Below are positions 13,454-14,246 of a stretch of 14,246 nucleotides of DNA, piece by piece; the stretch's first letter is position 1, and each line of letters opens with the position of its first letter. Position numbers and translations under genes: made by a program. The stretch is from an uncultured Muribaculaceae bacterium (lineage in GTDB: Bacteria; Bacteroidota; Bacteroidia; Bacteroidales; Muribaculaceae), in the NCBI GenBank assembly GCA_947644475.1, contig CANRZQ010000039.1:1-14246 (forward strand), read 5' to 3'. The notes under the pieces were generated by a model. The model was not told the origin of the DNA, ran no database searches, and saw nothing but the letters and a program-made list of their open reading frames with translations.

Positions 13454-14246
13454 ATGCGTAAACTAATTCTTGGAGCGGCGTTGCTGGCTGCGGCGTCCTC
13501 CGCATCGATTCAAGCAATGGACAATCCGTTCCTCTCCGAATACCGGACTATCTACCAGATACCGCCGTTCGAGCAGATCCGTTACGAACACTACCTGCCC
13601 GCCCTTGAAGCCGGTATCGCCGAGCAAAAAAGCAATGTCGACGGCATCACCGCCAACCGCGAGGCCGCGACTTTCGAAAACACCATCCTCGCCCTCGAGA
13701 ACTCCTCCCCGATCCTCGAACGCGTGGCAACGGTGTTCTTCAACCTCACCGAATCTAACGCATCGCCGGAATTCGATGAGATATCAGCCACGTTCATCCC
13801 CCGCTACTCACAGCACTCCGACGACGTGATGATGAACGACGCGCTCTTTGCCCGCGTAAAAGCCGTGTACGACAAGCGCGACGGCCTCGACCCCGACCAG
13901 CGCCGCCTCGTCGAGGACTATTACAAACGCTTCACCCGCAACGGCGCGCTCCTCTCGCCCGAGCAGAAGGCCGAACTCAAAGATATCAACACACGTCTTG
14001 CCGACCTTTTCCTCAAATTCAACAAAAACCTGCTCGACGCCACAAACTCGTTTGAGATTGTGGTAGATAACCCCTCACGTCTCGCAGGCCTGCCCCAGTC
14101 GAGCATCGACCAGGCTGCCGACGAGGCCAAGGCCCGCGGCAAGGAAGGCAAATACGTGTTCACCCTCCACGCCCCGTCGCGCCTGCCCCTGCTGCAATAT
14201 GCCGACGACCGCGACCTGCGCCGCGAAATGTACGAAGGCTACACCT
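13454..14246 (+). CDS. Exported M3-family oligopeptidase (Dcp-like), 3' end outside window
   Basis: The frame opens at ATG 13454, 5 nt after the tcdA stop, and runs to the window edge without a stop, giving 264 residues. It begins with a signal peptide (MRKLILGAALLAAASSASIQA). The mature start resembles the N-terminal helical part of M3 metallopeptidases of the peptidyl-dipeptidase Dcp/oligopeptidase A type: NPFLSEY, then PPFEQIRYEHYLPALEAGI, FENTILALENSSPIL, RRLVEDYYKRFTRNGA and LPQSSIDQAADEA. Such enzymes trim oligopeptides; Bacteroidetes members with a signal peptide probably work in the periplasm. The catalytic HExxH zinc motif lies in the C-terminal half and is not in the window, so activity cannot be judged. 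It is likely the third gene of an operon with the endonuclease and tcdA. Confidence 0.93.
   Translation, partial: MRKLILGAALLAAASSASIQAMDNPFLSEYRTIYQIPPFEQIRYEHYLPALEAGIAEQKSNVDGITANREAATFENTILALENSSPILERVATVFFNLTESNASPEFDEISATFIPRYSQHSDDVMMNDALFARVKAVYDKRDGLDPDQRRLVEDYYKRFTRNGALLSPEQKAELKDINTRLADLFLKFNKNLLDATNSFEIVVDNPSRLAGLPQSSIDQAADEAKARGKEGKYVFTLHAPSRLPLLQYADDRDLRREMYEGYT

Overview
The window looks like a chromosomal segment of a GC-rich member of the Bacteroidales, most like Muribaculaceae; the family call is inference. Four things support it. Putative promoters match the Bacteroidetes -7 box TAnnTTTG, for example upstream of the DUF177 gene with a TTTG -33 box 20 nt away. Start codons are preceded by A/T-rich stretches rather than Shine-Dalgarno sequences. 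Several exported proteins end in a short beta-rich tail resembling the type A sorting domain. The housekeeping order DUF177-rpmF-fabH-era-der is, from memory, the Bacteroidetes arrangement. I see no tRNA, rRNA, CRISPR, insertion sequence or phage gene.

Layout. (1) 2-3124 (+): the 3' part of a very large, unrecognised exported protein, closed by a clear intrinsic terminator. (2) 3207-3647 (+): a small exported PepSY-like (beta-lactamase-inhibitor-like) protein whose start region has an A7 tract that puts the natural ATG out of frame. (3) 3651-5587 (-): two secreted-protein genes joined by an ATGA overlap, a 165-residue protein of unknown function followed by a CotH-family kinase. (4) 5620-10157 (-): the housekeeping cluster DUF177/YceD, rpmF (L32), fabH, era, der, with a good promoter at its head and a perfect 15-bp-stem terminator at its tail. 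(5) 10241-14246 (+): a divergent operon encoding a large secreted endonuclease I, TcdA (tRNA t6A dehydratase) and an M3-family oligopeptidase cut by the window edge, joined by an ATGA overlap and a 5-nt gap.

The housekeeping cluster links ribosome assembly (DUF177 protein, L32, Era, Der) with initiation of fatty-acid synthesis (FabH). The flanking genes encode exported nutrient-acquisition or surface proteins.

No new multi-gene defence or mobile system is visible. The most interesting unexplained signals are non-coding: a long imperfect hairpin (9170-9245) in the 232-nt rpmF-fabH gap; an array of seven degenerate 10-bp units filling the era-der gap (7001-7070); a nested inverted repeat with a promoter-like box in the fabH-era gap; and the A7 tract at 3223-3229, which could be a phase-variation switch or a sequencing error.
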